DNA from: Bacilli bacterium
Lineage (GTDB): Bacteria; Bacillota_I; Bacilli_A; RFN20; CAG-826
Direction: 5' to 3'
Assembly: GCA_017618495.1 (NCBI GenBank)
Contig: JAFZUD010000002.1
Location: 1-9,046 of the forward strand
DNA: 9,046 bases
The position numbers were made by a program, and so were the translations under genes. Position 1 is the stretch's first letter. Each line of letters begins with the position of its first letter. The notes under the pieces were generated by a model, which worked only from the letters and a program-made list of their open reading frames with translations, was not told the origin of the DNA and did not search any database. This document shows positions 1 through 6,445 of this stretch, piece by piece.

Positions 1-87
1 ACTGTCAAAAATTGAGATTTTTCTTATTGACTTCATTACCTTTCTTTTGGTGCCCGTCAAAATGGCAAAAATACTAGGGTTTTTGAT

Positions 88-114
88 TGTGGAAAACTCT
101 GTGAAAAAGTTTTC
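88..114. repeat. Tandem DnaA-box-like repeats over an inverted repeat
   Basis: TGTGGAAAA (88-96) and TGTGAAAAA (100-108) lie in the same direction, 12 bases apart. Read on the other strand they are TTTTCCACA and TTTTTCACA, one and two changes from the DnaA box TTATCCACA. The same stretch holds a perfect 7-bp inverted repeat, GAAAACT/AGTTTTC, at 92-98 and 108-114. DnaA control of ribonucleotide reductase genes is known for E. coli nrdAB, so a regulatory site is conceivable. The region is so A/T-rich that chance is a real alternative. Confidence 0.3.
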
Positions 115-147
115 AAAAATTTTCTCAAAAATAGGTGTGCATTTTGA

Positions 148-175
148 TTGCAATTTGCTATCCGTTCCTTATGAT
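148..175 (+). promoter_or_regulatory. Candidate sigma-A promoter of nrdD
   Basis: TTGCAA (148-153) is followed after 16 bases by TATGAT (170-175). The predicted transcription start is near 182, giving a leader of about 114 bases before the nrdD start codon. The -10 matches consensus at 5 of 6 positions and the -35 at 4 of 6. The spacing is one base under the optimum. No operator was recognised. Confidence 0.45.
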
Positions 176-186
176 TATCGGTGCAA

Positions 187-248
187 GGGAGATGAACCGA
201 ATCTTCCAAACATAAATCGGGTCGGTAATGGAGGCGTTTTAAAGCCCC
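187..248 (+). promoter_or_regulatory. Candidate structured leader of nrdD mRNA
   Basis: GGGAGAT (187-193) pairs with ATCTTCC (201-207) to give a 7-bp stem, one pair being G-U, with loop GAACCGA (194-200). The loop bases ACCGA (196-200) are complementary to TCGGT downstream (222-226), which would form an H-type pseudoknot, and also to TCGGT at 178-182 just upstream. GGC/GCC (233-235/244-246) allows a small further hairpin before the ribosome binding site. I do not recognise a named riboswitch. The structure is read by eye only. Confidence 0.3.
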
Positions 249-280
249 TTATTACTTAATCCCCTGTGTGTGCGAACGCG

Positions 281-287
281 AAAGGAG
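281..287 (+). promoter_or_regulatory. Ribosome binding site deciding the nrdD start
   Basis: AAAGGAG lies 8 bases upstream of ATG at 296. The in-frame GTG at 266 has no such site, and the ten residues it would add are not reductase-like. The start is therefore placed at 296. Confidence 0.85.
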
Positions 288-295
288 CGTTGTAT

Positions 296-2686
296 ATGTT
301 AAAAGTCAGAAAAAGAGATGAATCGATCGTTGAATTTGATTTAACGAGAATTGAGAAAGCTATCGAAAGAGCTTTCGTCGCGGAACACAAAGAAGCAGAT
401 AAGAATATCATTGAGCTTTTAGCTCTCCGTGTCACAGCGGAGTTCAATAAGAAAGTCAACAATGGCATCGTGGATGTTGAAGACATCCAGGACAGCGTTG
501 AAATCGTCTTGATCCAGGCTGGATACGTCGATGTGGCCCACAGCTACATGGACTACCGTAAGAAACATGCGGACATCCGTGAAATCAAGAAGACCGAGCT
601 TAACTACGCCACCGTCGTCGACAACTACCTTAAGATCAGCGACTGGCGTGTTAAAGAGAACAGCACCGTCACTTATTCCGTCGGTGGTCTTATCCTCAGT
701 AACAGCGGCGCGGTTACCGCTAACTACTGGTTAAGCCAGGTTTACGATAAGGAAATTGGTGATGCCCACCGTAATGCGGACATCCACATCCATGACCTTT
801 CCATGCTTACCGGCTATTGCGCTGGCTGGTCCCTCAAACAGCTCATCCAACAGGGTTTGGGTGGCGTTCCAGGCAAGATCACCAGCACCCCAGCTGGCCA
901 TTTGAGCACCCTTTGCAACCAGATGGTCAACTTCCTCGGTATTATGCAGAACGAATGGGCGGGAGCTCAGGCATTCAGTTCATTTGACACTTATCTCGCC
1001 CCATTCGTTAAGGTTGATAACCTTACCTACAAGCAGGTTAAGCAGTGCATCCAATCCTTCATCTTCGGTGTCAACACCCCATCCCGTTGGGGAACCCAGG
1101 CTCCATTCACCAACATCACCCTCGATTGGACTGTCCCAGAGGATCTTAAGAACCTCCCAGCCATCGTCGGTGGCAAGGAAATGGATTTCACCTATGGTGA
1201 TTGCAAAGCCGAGATGGATATGATCAACAAAGCCTTCATCGAAGTCATGATCGAAGGCGACGCCAACGGCCGTGGATTCCAATACCCAATCCCAACCTAT
1301 TCCATCACCAGAGAATTCGATTGGTCCGATACCGAGAACAACCGTCTCCTCTTCACAATGACCGCCAAGTACGGCACCCCATACTTCAGCAACTACATCA
1401 ACAGCGACATGAAGCCAAGTGATGTCCGTTCTATGTGCTGCCGTCTCCGTCTTGACCTCCGTGAACTCCGTAAGAAGTCCGGCGGTTACTTCGGAAGTGG
1501 TGAAAGCACCGGTTCCGTCGGTGTTGTTACCATCAACATGCCACGTATCGCTTACCTTGCCACCAACAAGGAAGACTTCTATGCCAGACTTGATGGCATG
1601 ATGGATATCGCCGCCCGCTCGCTCAGCGTCAAGCGTAAGACCATCACCAAACTCCTTGAAGCTGGCTTATATCCATACACCAAGCATTACCTTGGCTCCT
1701 TCAAGAACCACTTCTCCACCATCGGTCTCGTTGGTATGAACGAAGCTTGCTTAAATGCCCGTTGGATCAAAGCCGACCTCACCACTCAGGCTGCTCAGGA
1801 CTTCACCGTTGAGGTCCTCAACCACATGAGAGCCCGCCTTTCCGACTATCAGGAAAGATATGGCGACCTCTACAACCTTGAGGCTACCCCAGCTGAGTCC
1901 ACTGCCTTCCGTCTTGCGAAGCATGACCGTGAGAGATATCCAGACATCCTCACTGCCGGCAGCGCTGGTGAAACTCCTTACTACACCAACAGCTCCCACT
2001 TACCAGTTGGCTACACCGACGATATCTTCGCCGCTCTTGATATCGAAGACAGATTCCAGACCCTTTACACCTCTGGTACCGTCTTCCATACCTTCCTTGG
2101 CCAGCGTCTTCCAAACTGGGAGAGCTGCATGAAGCTCGTCCGTAAGATCGCTGAGAACTACAAGCTTCCTTACTACACCATGTCCCCAACCTATTCGATC
2201 TGCCAGGATCACGGTTACATCAATGGTGAAGTCCACACCTGCCCAATCTGCGGAAAAGAGGCTGAGGTTTGGTCCCGTATCACCGGCTACTACCGTCCAG
2301 TTAAGAACTGGAATGACGGAAAGGCTCAGGAATACAAAGATCGTAAGACCTACATTCCAAACGAGAATTCCCGTCCACACGCTCACGACAGCGCTTGTGA
2401 GTGCTGCGAGCACGAAGAAAAGGCTTCCGCACCGAAGGTGACGAAAGTCATGCTCTTCACTTCCCCAACCTGCCCAAACTGCAAGATGGCGAAGATGATG
2501 CTTGATAAAGAAGGCATCGAATACGAACAGATCGACGCTGTTTCAAACAAAGAGACGACCACCGCTTTCGGTATCACCAATGCGCCAACTCTCTTAGTTC
2601 CAAATGGTGAAGCTTATGATGCTTATGAGAACGCTTCAGACATCAGAGGCTACATCCAGAAGGTGAAAGGCGGAAATGCTGCCTGA
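296..2686 (+). CDS. nrdD: Class III ribonucleoside-triphosphate reductase with C-terminal glutaredoxin-like domain
   Basis: This 796-residue enzyme reduces ribonucleoside triphosphates to dNTPs without oxygen, using a glycyl radical installed by NrdG. Residues 1 to about 95 form an ATP-cone, the allosteric nucleotide-binding domain. The catalytic barrel follows, with Cys175 in LTGYCAGW and a Cys381-Cys382 pair in SMCCRLR as candidates for the thiyl-radical and reducing cysteines. The zinc-site motif has Cys636, His639, Cys649 and Cys652, and Gly664 in RITGYYRPV is the radical glycine. Residues about 715-796 add a redoxin domain with active site CPNC (Cys726, Cys729) and the cis-proline motif APT at 763-765. 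A His/Cys-rich linker (695-706) joins the two parts. The fusion and motifs fit the redoxin-dependent NrdD2-like subgroup rather than the formate-dependent one; that subgrouping is inferred. The next gene starts inside this one, indicating translational coupling. Confidence 0.96.
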   Translation: MLKVRKRDESIVEFDLTRIEKAIERAFVAEHKEADKNIIELLALRVTAEFNKKVNNGIVDVEDIQDSVEIVLIQAGYVDVAHSYMDYRKKHADIREIKKTELNYATVVDNYLKISDWRVKENSTVTYSVGGLILSNSGAVTANYWLSQVYDKEIGDAHRNADIHIHDLSMLTGYCAGWSLKQLIQQGLGGVPGKITSTPAGHLSTLCNQMVNFLGIMQNEWAGAQAFSSFDTYLAPFVKVDNLTYKQVKQCIQSFIFGVNTPSRWGTQAPFTNITLDWTVPEDLKNLPAIVGGKEMDFTYGDCKAEMDMINKAFIEVMIEGDANGRGFQYPIPTYSITREFDWSDTENNRLLFTMTAKYGTPYFSNYINSDMKPSDVRSMCCRLRLDLRELRKKSGGYFGSGESTGSVGVVTINMPRIAYLATNKEDFYARLDGMMDIAARSLSVKRKTITKLLEAGLYPYTKHYLGSFKNHFSTIGLVGMNEACLNARWIKADLTTQAAQDFTVEVLNHMRARLSDYQERYGDLYNLEATPAESTAFRLAKHDRERYPDILTAGSAGETPYYTNSSHLPVGYTDDIFAALDIEDRFQTLYTSGTVFHTFLGQRLPNWESCMKLVRKIAENYKLPYYTMSPTYSICQDHGYINGEVHTCPICGKEAEVWSRITGYYRPVKNWNDGKAQEYKDRKTYIPNENSRPHAHDSACECCEHEEKASAPKVTKVMLFTSPTCPNCKMAKMMLDKEGIEYEQIDAVSNKETTTAFGITNAPTLLVPNGEAYDAYENASDIRGYIQKVKGGNAA

Positions 2687-3584
2687 TATTCTAATCATAG
2701 GCGGAGGGGCTGCGGCAATGACCGCGGCCCTTTATTCGCTTAGAGCCGGAAGAAGCGTCAAACTCATCGAGAAGCAAGCGTTCGGCGGTCAAATCGCCGA
2801 TTCTCCAAGAGTTGAGAACTTCCCATCCATCAAAGAAATCTCTGGCATGGAATGGTCCAGCAACCTTTTCGAGCAGATCACTGCCTTAGGCGCAGAGTTC
2901 GAGATGGACGAGGTCAAATCCATCGAAAAGAAGGGCGACAACTTCGTTGCCCATTGCGAATATGACGATTACGAAGGTAGAGCCGTCATCATCGCTAGCG
3001 GAGTCAAACACCGTCACTTAGGCATCCCAGGAGAGAACCTCAAAGGCATCTCTTATTGTGCCGTTTGCGATGGCGCCTTCTTCACTGGCAAAGACACGAT
3101 GGTCATCGGCGACGCCAATAGCGCCCTTCAGTATGCTTTGCTTTTAGCAAAGACCTCCCGTCATGTCGATGTCGTTACCTTGTTCGACAAGTTCTTCGCA
3201 GACGATATCCTTGTGAACGCTCTCAAAGCTCTTCCAAACGTCTCGATCTACCACAACTACAATTCCGTCCGCTTCAACGGTACTGATAAGGTCGAAAGCG
3301 TCTCCTTCGAGGGAAGACTCGACAAGAATCCTATGACGATTGATATCAATGGTGTCTTCGTCGCCATCGGACAGGTTCCGGATAACGAGAGATTCTCCAA
3401 TCTCGTCGAATTAGATAAGGGCTTCATCGTCACCGATGAGAATATGGCCACCAAGACCGAAGGCGTCTTTGCCGCCGGTGATTGCAGGGTCAAAAAAATA
3501 AGGCAGCTCACCACCGCTTGCAACGATGGCGCGATAGCCGCCTTAAATGCTAATACCTATCTAACGACCAAGTCTCATTCGTAA
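2676..3584 (+). CDS. Thioredoxin-reductase-like flavoprotein lacking the NADPH-binding signature
   Basis: This is a 302-residue protein of the low-molecular-weight thioredoxin reductase family. FAD-binding features are intact: GGGAAA near residues 9-14, GGQI at 37-40, and the C-terminal FAD motif from GDCR (268-271) to DGA (284-286). The redox-active CAVC is Cys128/Cys131. In the second nucleotide-binding domain the usual GGGxxA is replaced by GDANSA (145-150), and the NADPH-phosphate motif HRRxxxR aligns with TLFDKFF (168-174), with every arginine lost. Pyridine-nucleotide-independent, ferredoxin-linked flavin thioredoxin reductases of clostridia show losses of this kind, so ferredoxin is a plausible donor. 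The ATG overlaps the end of nrdD by 11 bases, behind AAAGG at 2666-2670. The likely acceptor is the redoxin domain of NrdD or a free thioredoxin. The trxB symbol is withheld because the electron donor is uncertain. Confidence 0.9.
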   Translation: MLPDILIIGGGAAAMTAALYSLRAGRSVKLIEKQAFGGQIADSPRVENFPSIKEISGMEWSSNLFEQITALGAEFEMDEVKSIEKKGDNFVAHCEYDDYEGRAVIIASGVKHRHLGIPGENLKGISYCAVCDGAFFTGKDTMVIGDANSALQYALLLAKTSRHVDVVTLFDKFFADDILVNALKALPNVSIYHNYNSVRFNGTDKVESVSFEGRLDKNPMTIDINGVFVAIGQVPDNERFSNLVELDKGFIVTDENMATKTEGVFAAGDCRVKKIRQLTTACNDGAIAALNANTYLTTKSHS

Positions 3585-4273
3585 CCACGAAGTTCGACTT
3601 TCTCGATATTCTTATCAAGGATGGCCTTCCAAATGAGGGCCTTTTCTTTTGGCACAGGATGGAATCCATGCTCGATGCAACCATCCCTATCAACATATTG
3701 CTGGAGGAAATGACGTTTGGCGCCAGCGAGCCATAGAGAGATCTTCTCAATGTCTTCGGTCTCATGGAACTCTTCGATAATGGTCGTTCTGAATTCATAA
3801 TCGACAAGGTCGGTGCTCATGAGATATTCAACGGATTCCTCGATGTCTTTGATGTCGACATTGTCCACTCCAATGGTTTTGGCATATTTCTCTTTGGAGT
3901 TCTTGATGTCCATTGCGACATAGTCGACTAGACCCTGTTCGACAGCAATCTTAAGAATCTCTGGACGAGAGCCATTGGTGTCCAACTTAACTTTGTATCC
4001 CAAGGCCTTGATTTCACCCAATTTCTCCAGCAAATCCGGCATCAAAGTGCATTCTCCACCGGAAACGCAGACGGCATCAAGGACGTTCTTCCTTTTCTCC
4101 AAGAAGTCTTTGATGTCTTCCCAAGGGATGAACTGTGGCTTCATGCCTGGAATGACCAAAGCCGAGTTATGGCAAAACGGGCAACGCATGTTGCATCCCG
4201 CAAAGAACAAAGTACAGGTGATGTTGTCGTCAAAATCTAGAAGCGAAAGCTTCTCCATGCCACTGAAATCCAT
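3575..4273 (-). CDS. nrdG: Anaerobic ribonucleotide reductase-activating protein, radical SAM
   Basis: This 232-residue activase is of the longer NrdG2 type. It cleaves S-adenosylmethionine with a [4Fe-4S] cluster and abstracts hydrogen from Gly664 of NrdD. The cluster motif is CNMRCPFC (Cys27, Cys31, Cys34), preceded by the family-typical MEKLSLLDF. SGGECT (71-76) and KLDTNG (96-101) line the SAM site, and AMDIK (120-124) follows. An in-frame GTG two codons upstream (4279) is less likely because it lies only 2 bases past the candidate -10. ATG 4273 sits 8 bases past that -10 with no Shine-Dalgarno site, so a leaderless message is likely. The gene converges on the flavoprotein gene with a 10-base overlap and no terminator between them. 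Having nrdG on the opposite strand from nrdD is unusual but keeps the full activation system together. Confidence 0.93.
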   Translation of the reverse strand: MDFSGMEKLSLLDFDDNITCTLFFAGCNMRCPFCHNSALVIPGMKPQFIPWEDIKDFLEKRKNVLDAVCVSGGECTLMPDLLEKLGEIKALGYKVKLDTNGSRPEILKIAVEQGLVDYVAMDIKNSKEKYAKTIGVDNVDIKDIEESVEYLMSTDLVDYEFRTTIIEEFHETEDIEKISLWLAGAKRHFLQQYVDRDGCIEHGFHPVPKEKALIWKAILDKNIEKVELRGYE

Positions 4274-4281
4274 ATGCACAT

Positions 4282-4311
4282 ATTATAAACCCAGACAAAA
4301 TAAAGTAGAAT
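4282..4311. promoter_or_regulatory. Divergent back-to-back promoters of nrdG and rarA
   Basis: On the minus strand a perfect TATAAT (4287-4282) lies 8 bases before the nrdG ATG. On the plus strand TAGAAT (4306-4311) lies 8 bases before the rarA ATG at 4320. Each -10 occupies the place of the other's -35: TTATAA (4283-4288) for rarA and TTCTAC (4310-4305) for nrdG, both with 17-base spacers. Both -35 matches are weak. No Shine-Dalgarno site fits in either leader. Confidence 0.55.
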
Positions 4312-4319
4312 AAATGCGC

Positions 4320-5651
4320 ATGAACGAACAAATGTCCTTTTGGAACGAAAACAATGAGCCTTTGGCTGAGCGTCTTAGACCTACATCTATCGATGAGATA
4401 GTCGGCCAAGACCATCTTTTAGGCAAAGGCAAAATCCTTAGGAACCTCATCGAAGGCGACAAGATCCCTTCCATGATTTTCTGGGGCCCGCCTGGCGTTG
4501 GCAAGACCACGATCGCCAAAGTGATCGCCAACATGACGAAGGCGGATTTCATCACCTTCTCCGCGGTCACTAGCGGAATCAAAGAAATCAAAACCGTCAT
4601 GGAAGAAGCGGAGAAAAACCGCCTCTTCGGTGGCAAGACAATCGTCTTCGTAGACGAAATCCACAGATTCAACAAAGCCCAGCAAGACGCTTTCCTTCCT
4701 TTCGTTGAGAAAGGCAGCATCATCTTGGTAGGTGCGACAACAGAGAATCCCTCGTTTGAGATTAATAACGCTCTTTTGTCACGCTGCAAGGTCTTCGTCC
4801 TCAATCCTTTGACGGTTGATGATATTGCAGCTCTTCTAAAGAAGGCCATCTCCGACAAACGCGGTTTTGGCGGCATGAAGATCAAAGCCTCGAAGCAAGT
4901 CCTTGAGACAATCGCCACCTTCTCTAATGGCGATGCCAGAGGCGCTTTATCAACCCTTGAGATGGTTGTCCTCAATGGTGACAGGCAAGATGACACGATC
5001 ACCGTCTCCAAAGAGATTGTTGAGCAAGTGACTTCTAAGAAGTCATTCCTTTATGACAAGAAAGGCGAAGAACACTATAACCTCATCTCCGCCCTCCATA
5101 AATCGATGAGAAACAGCGATCCTGATGCGGCTGTCTATTGGCTCGCTAGGATGCTTGAAGCCGGAGAAGATCCTCTTTATATCGCAAGGAGAGTTGTCCG
5201 TTTTGCCTCAGAGGATGTTGGCTTAGCCGATCCTCGCGCTTTAGATGTCGCTGTCGCCGCTTATCAGGCCTGCCACTTCATCGGTGTTCCTGAGTGCAAC
5301 GTCTCTCTTACCGAAGCAGTCGTCTATATGGCGATGTCCCCTAAATCAAATGCGATGGAAGTCGCTTATAACAAAGCCGCCGAAGACGCCAGGAAGATGA
5401 TCGATGAGCCAGTCCCACTCGTTATCAGAAACGCCCCAACTAAGCTTATGAAGGAACTTGGCTATGGGGATGGCTATATTTACGCCCACGACACCAAGGA
5501 AAAGATGGCAAGCATGCAGTGCCTTCCAGATTCCCTCGTCGGCAAAGAATACTTCACCCCTGGAACCCAAGGCCTCGAAGCCAAATACAAAGCCCGCCTC
5601 GAAGAGATCAAAAAATGGAAAGAGGCTCATAGCGCCAAAAAAGAAAAATAG
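4320..5651 (+). CDS. rarA: Replication-associated recombination protein A (RarA/MgsA AAA+ ATPase)
   Basis: This 443-residue cytoplasmic ATPase belongs to the RarA/Mgs1/WRNIP1 family, related to clamp-loader subunits, and acts at stalled replication forks. The family opening PLAERLRP (from residue 14) is followed by the GQDHLLG motif. Walker A is GPPGVGKT (56-63), Walker B is VFVDEIHRF (109-117), and GATTENPSFE (138-147) is the sensor-1 region. NGDARGAL (203-210) carries the sensor-2 arginine. The C-terminal tetramerisation domain is complete, so the gene is full length. An in-frame ATG six bases upstream (4314) would add two residues; 4320 is preferred because it lies 8 bases past the candidate -10. 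No ribosome binding site is visible. It has no evident functional link to the dNTP genes beyond DNA replication. Confidence 0.95.
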   Translation: MNEQMSFWNENNEPLAERLRPTSIDEIVGQDHLLGKGKILRNLIEGDKIPSMIFWGPPGVGKTTIAKVIANMTKADFITFSAVTSGIKEIKTVMEEAEKNRLFGGKTIVFVDEIHRFNKAQQDAFLPFVEKGSIILVGATTENPSFEINNALLSRCKVFVLNPLTVDDIAALLKKAISDKRGFGGMKIKASKQVLETIATFSNGDARGALSTLEMVVLNGDRQDDTITVSKEIVEQVTSKKSFLYDKKGEEHYNLISALHKSMRNSDPDAAVYWLARMLEAGEDPLYIARRVVRFASEDVGLADPRALDVAVAAYQACHFIGVPECNVSLTEAVVYMAMSPKSNAMEVAYNKAAEDARKMIDEPVPLVIRNAPTKLMKELGYGDGYIYAHDTKEKMASMQCLPDSLVGKEYFTPGTQGLEAKYKARLEEIKKWKEAHSAKKEK

Positions 5652-5656
5652 GCGTT

Positions 5657-5686
5657 TTGACTATTTCGTGGCAAAAGTTCTACAAT
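5657..5686 (+). promoter_or_regulatory. Promoter of the YhhN-family gene
   Basis: TTGACT (5657-5662), an 18-base spacer and TACAAT (5681-5686) form a strong sigma-A promoter starting 6 bases after the rarA stop. Only 7 bases separate the -10 from the ATG at 5694, so transcription should start at or next to the A of the start codon. No Shine-Dalgarno site is present, which again indicates a leaderless mRNA. Confidence 0.7.
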
Positions 5687-5693
5687 AACGAAG

Positions 5694-6398
5694 ATGTTTG
5701 ATTTTAAATCTCCCCTTACCTACATTGGTTTTTTCTTCCTCTTGGCCTTCGTGCTCATTTCTTTGCAGCATATCTATTATTGCTACAAGGAATGTGAGCC
5801 TAAGAGAAAGCTAACGAAGACTTTATGCGTTCCTGCGCTTGCGATCGCAGCCGTTTTCCTCGCTCCAATGCGCTGGCAGATCTATGTCGGCGCGATCGTC
5901 GGTGCCATTGGCGATTATTTCCTTCTTAAGAAGGAGTTCGTCAAGTTCCTCGCCCTTGGAATGCTTTTCTTCTTCCTTGGACACCTCTTCTATATCAATG
6001 AAGCCGTTTCGATTTTGATTCAGATTGGCCTTCTTGAGGTTCAGAACCTCAGGATTTGGGTCATCGTCTATTTCGTTGCCGCCTACCTCATGTTCTTCAC
6101 GATCGCTTTCATCATCACCAAGAGGAAATGGGCCATGAGCTTGGCTGGCGGTTTATACTGCGTATCCCTTCTCACTGAAACTACGGTCGGCTTAGTTGGT
6201 GTCCTTCTTGGCCAGCCTCTCTTCTTCATCTTCATGATGCTTGGAGGCCTTGTCTTCCTCATGAGCGACTCAATCCTTGTCTATTCCCACTTCTTCAAAC
6301 CAATACCGAGAGAGCACTTCCCAATCATGATCACCTATCTCCTTGGAGAGGTCCTGATTGTCTTAGGTTTGATCCTCACGAACGGAATTATCAGATAA
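5694..6398 (+). CDS. YhhN/TMEM86-family membrane protein, putative lysoplasmalogenase
   Basis: This is a 234-residue integral membrane protein with about eight hydrophobic segments. Family-typical elements are GDYFLL (73-78), LGMLFFFLGHLFYI (88-101), LGGLVFLMSDS (183-193) and the closing IMITYLLGE (211-219). Asp74, His97 and Asp192 are the conserved polar residues expected to form the site within the membrane. Characterised members (TMEM86B, bacterial YhhN) hydrolyse the vinyl-ether bond of lysoplasmalogens. Plasmalogens occur in many anaerobic Firmicutes, so the role is plausible, but the substrate is not shown here. It is transcribed from its own promoter and ends at a terminator shared with the opposing antiporter operon. 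Confidence 0.8.
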   Translation: MFDFKSPLTYIGFFFLLAFVLISLQHIYYCYKECEPKRKLTKTLCVPALAIAAVFLAPMRWQIYVGAIVGAIGDYFLLKKEFVKFLALGMLFFFLGHLFYINEAVSILIQIGLLEVQNLRIWVIVYFVAAYLMFFTIAFIITKRKWAMSLAGGLYCVSLLTETTVGLVGVLLGQPLFFIFMMLGGLVFLMSDSILVYSHFFKPIPREHFPIMITYLLGEVLIVLGLILTNGIIR

Positions 6399-6401
6399 AA
6401 G

Positions 6402-6429
6402 AAAATCCCTGAATTGCCAGGGATTTTTT
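6402..6429. terminator. Bidirectional intrinsic terminator
   Basis: A perfect 10-bp stem, AAAATCCCTG (6402-6411) with CAGGGATTTT (6418-6427), encloses a 6-base loop. A T-run follows on the plus strand (6424-6429), and an A-rich stretch precedes it, giving a T-rich run on the minus strand. It lies between two convergent genes, 4 bases after the YhhN stop and 17 bases beyond the antiporter stop, so it can serve both. Confidence 0.88.
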
Positions 6430-6445
6430 AATATTTGCAGGGTTT

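Larger units (their letters stand above)
1..295. other. AT-rich intergenic region upstream of nrdD
   Basis: No convincing gene lies here. The first ~130 bases are very AT-rich and carry short inverted repeats: AAAAAT/ATTTTT at 7-12/17-22, CAAAAA/TTTTTG at 66-71/80-85, and GAAAACT/AGTTTTC at 92-98/108-114. A 70-codon open frame at 47-259 has a non-ATG start, no ribosome binding site and a low-complexity product, so it is not called. The second half holds the candidate nrdD promoter, a possible folded leader and the ribosome binding site, listed separately. I see no NrdR-box pair. Confidence 0.7.

Noticed and set aside
88..114. Origin of replication
   Set aside because: Only two imperfect DnaA-like boxes, with no dnaA, dnaN, rpmH or clear unwinding element next to them.
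47..259. 70-codon plus-strand frame before nrdD
   Set aside because: Non-ATG start, no ribosome binding site, a Lys/Phe-rich product typical of AT-rich spacer, and it runs across the nrdD promoter and leader.
266..295. GTG start ten codons upstream of the chosen nrdD start
   Set aside because: The AAAGGAG site lies downstream of this GTG and correctly spaced for ATG 296; the extra residues do not look like an ATP-cone.
148..295. Known riboswitch or NrdR box upstream of nrdD
   Set aside because: No conserved core of the purine/2'-dG, cobalamin, TPP, preQ1 or fluoride classes and no pair of NrdR-type palindromes could be recognised.
4047..4064. SGGECT in NrdG in place of the common SGGEPT, as a defect
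   Set aside because: As far as I recall the Cys form occurs in NrdG2-type activases, and the rest of the SAM site is intact, so it is not treated as a mutation.
4283..5011. 242-codon minus-strand frame opposite rarA
   Set aside because: Ser/Leu/Arg-rich product with no family resemblance, lying wholly inside rarA and the divergent promoter; a shadow frame.
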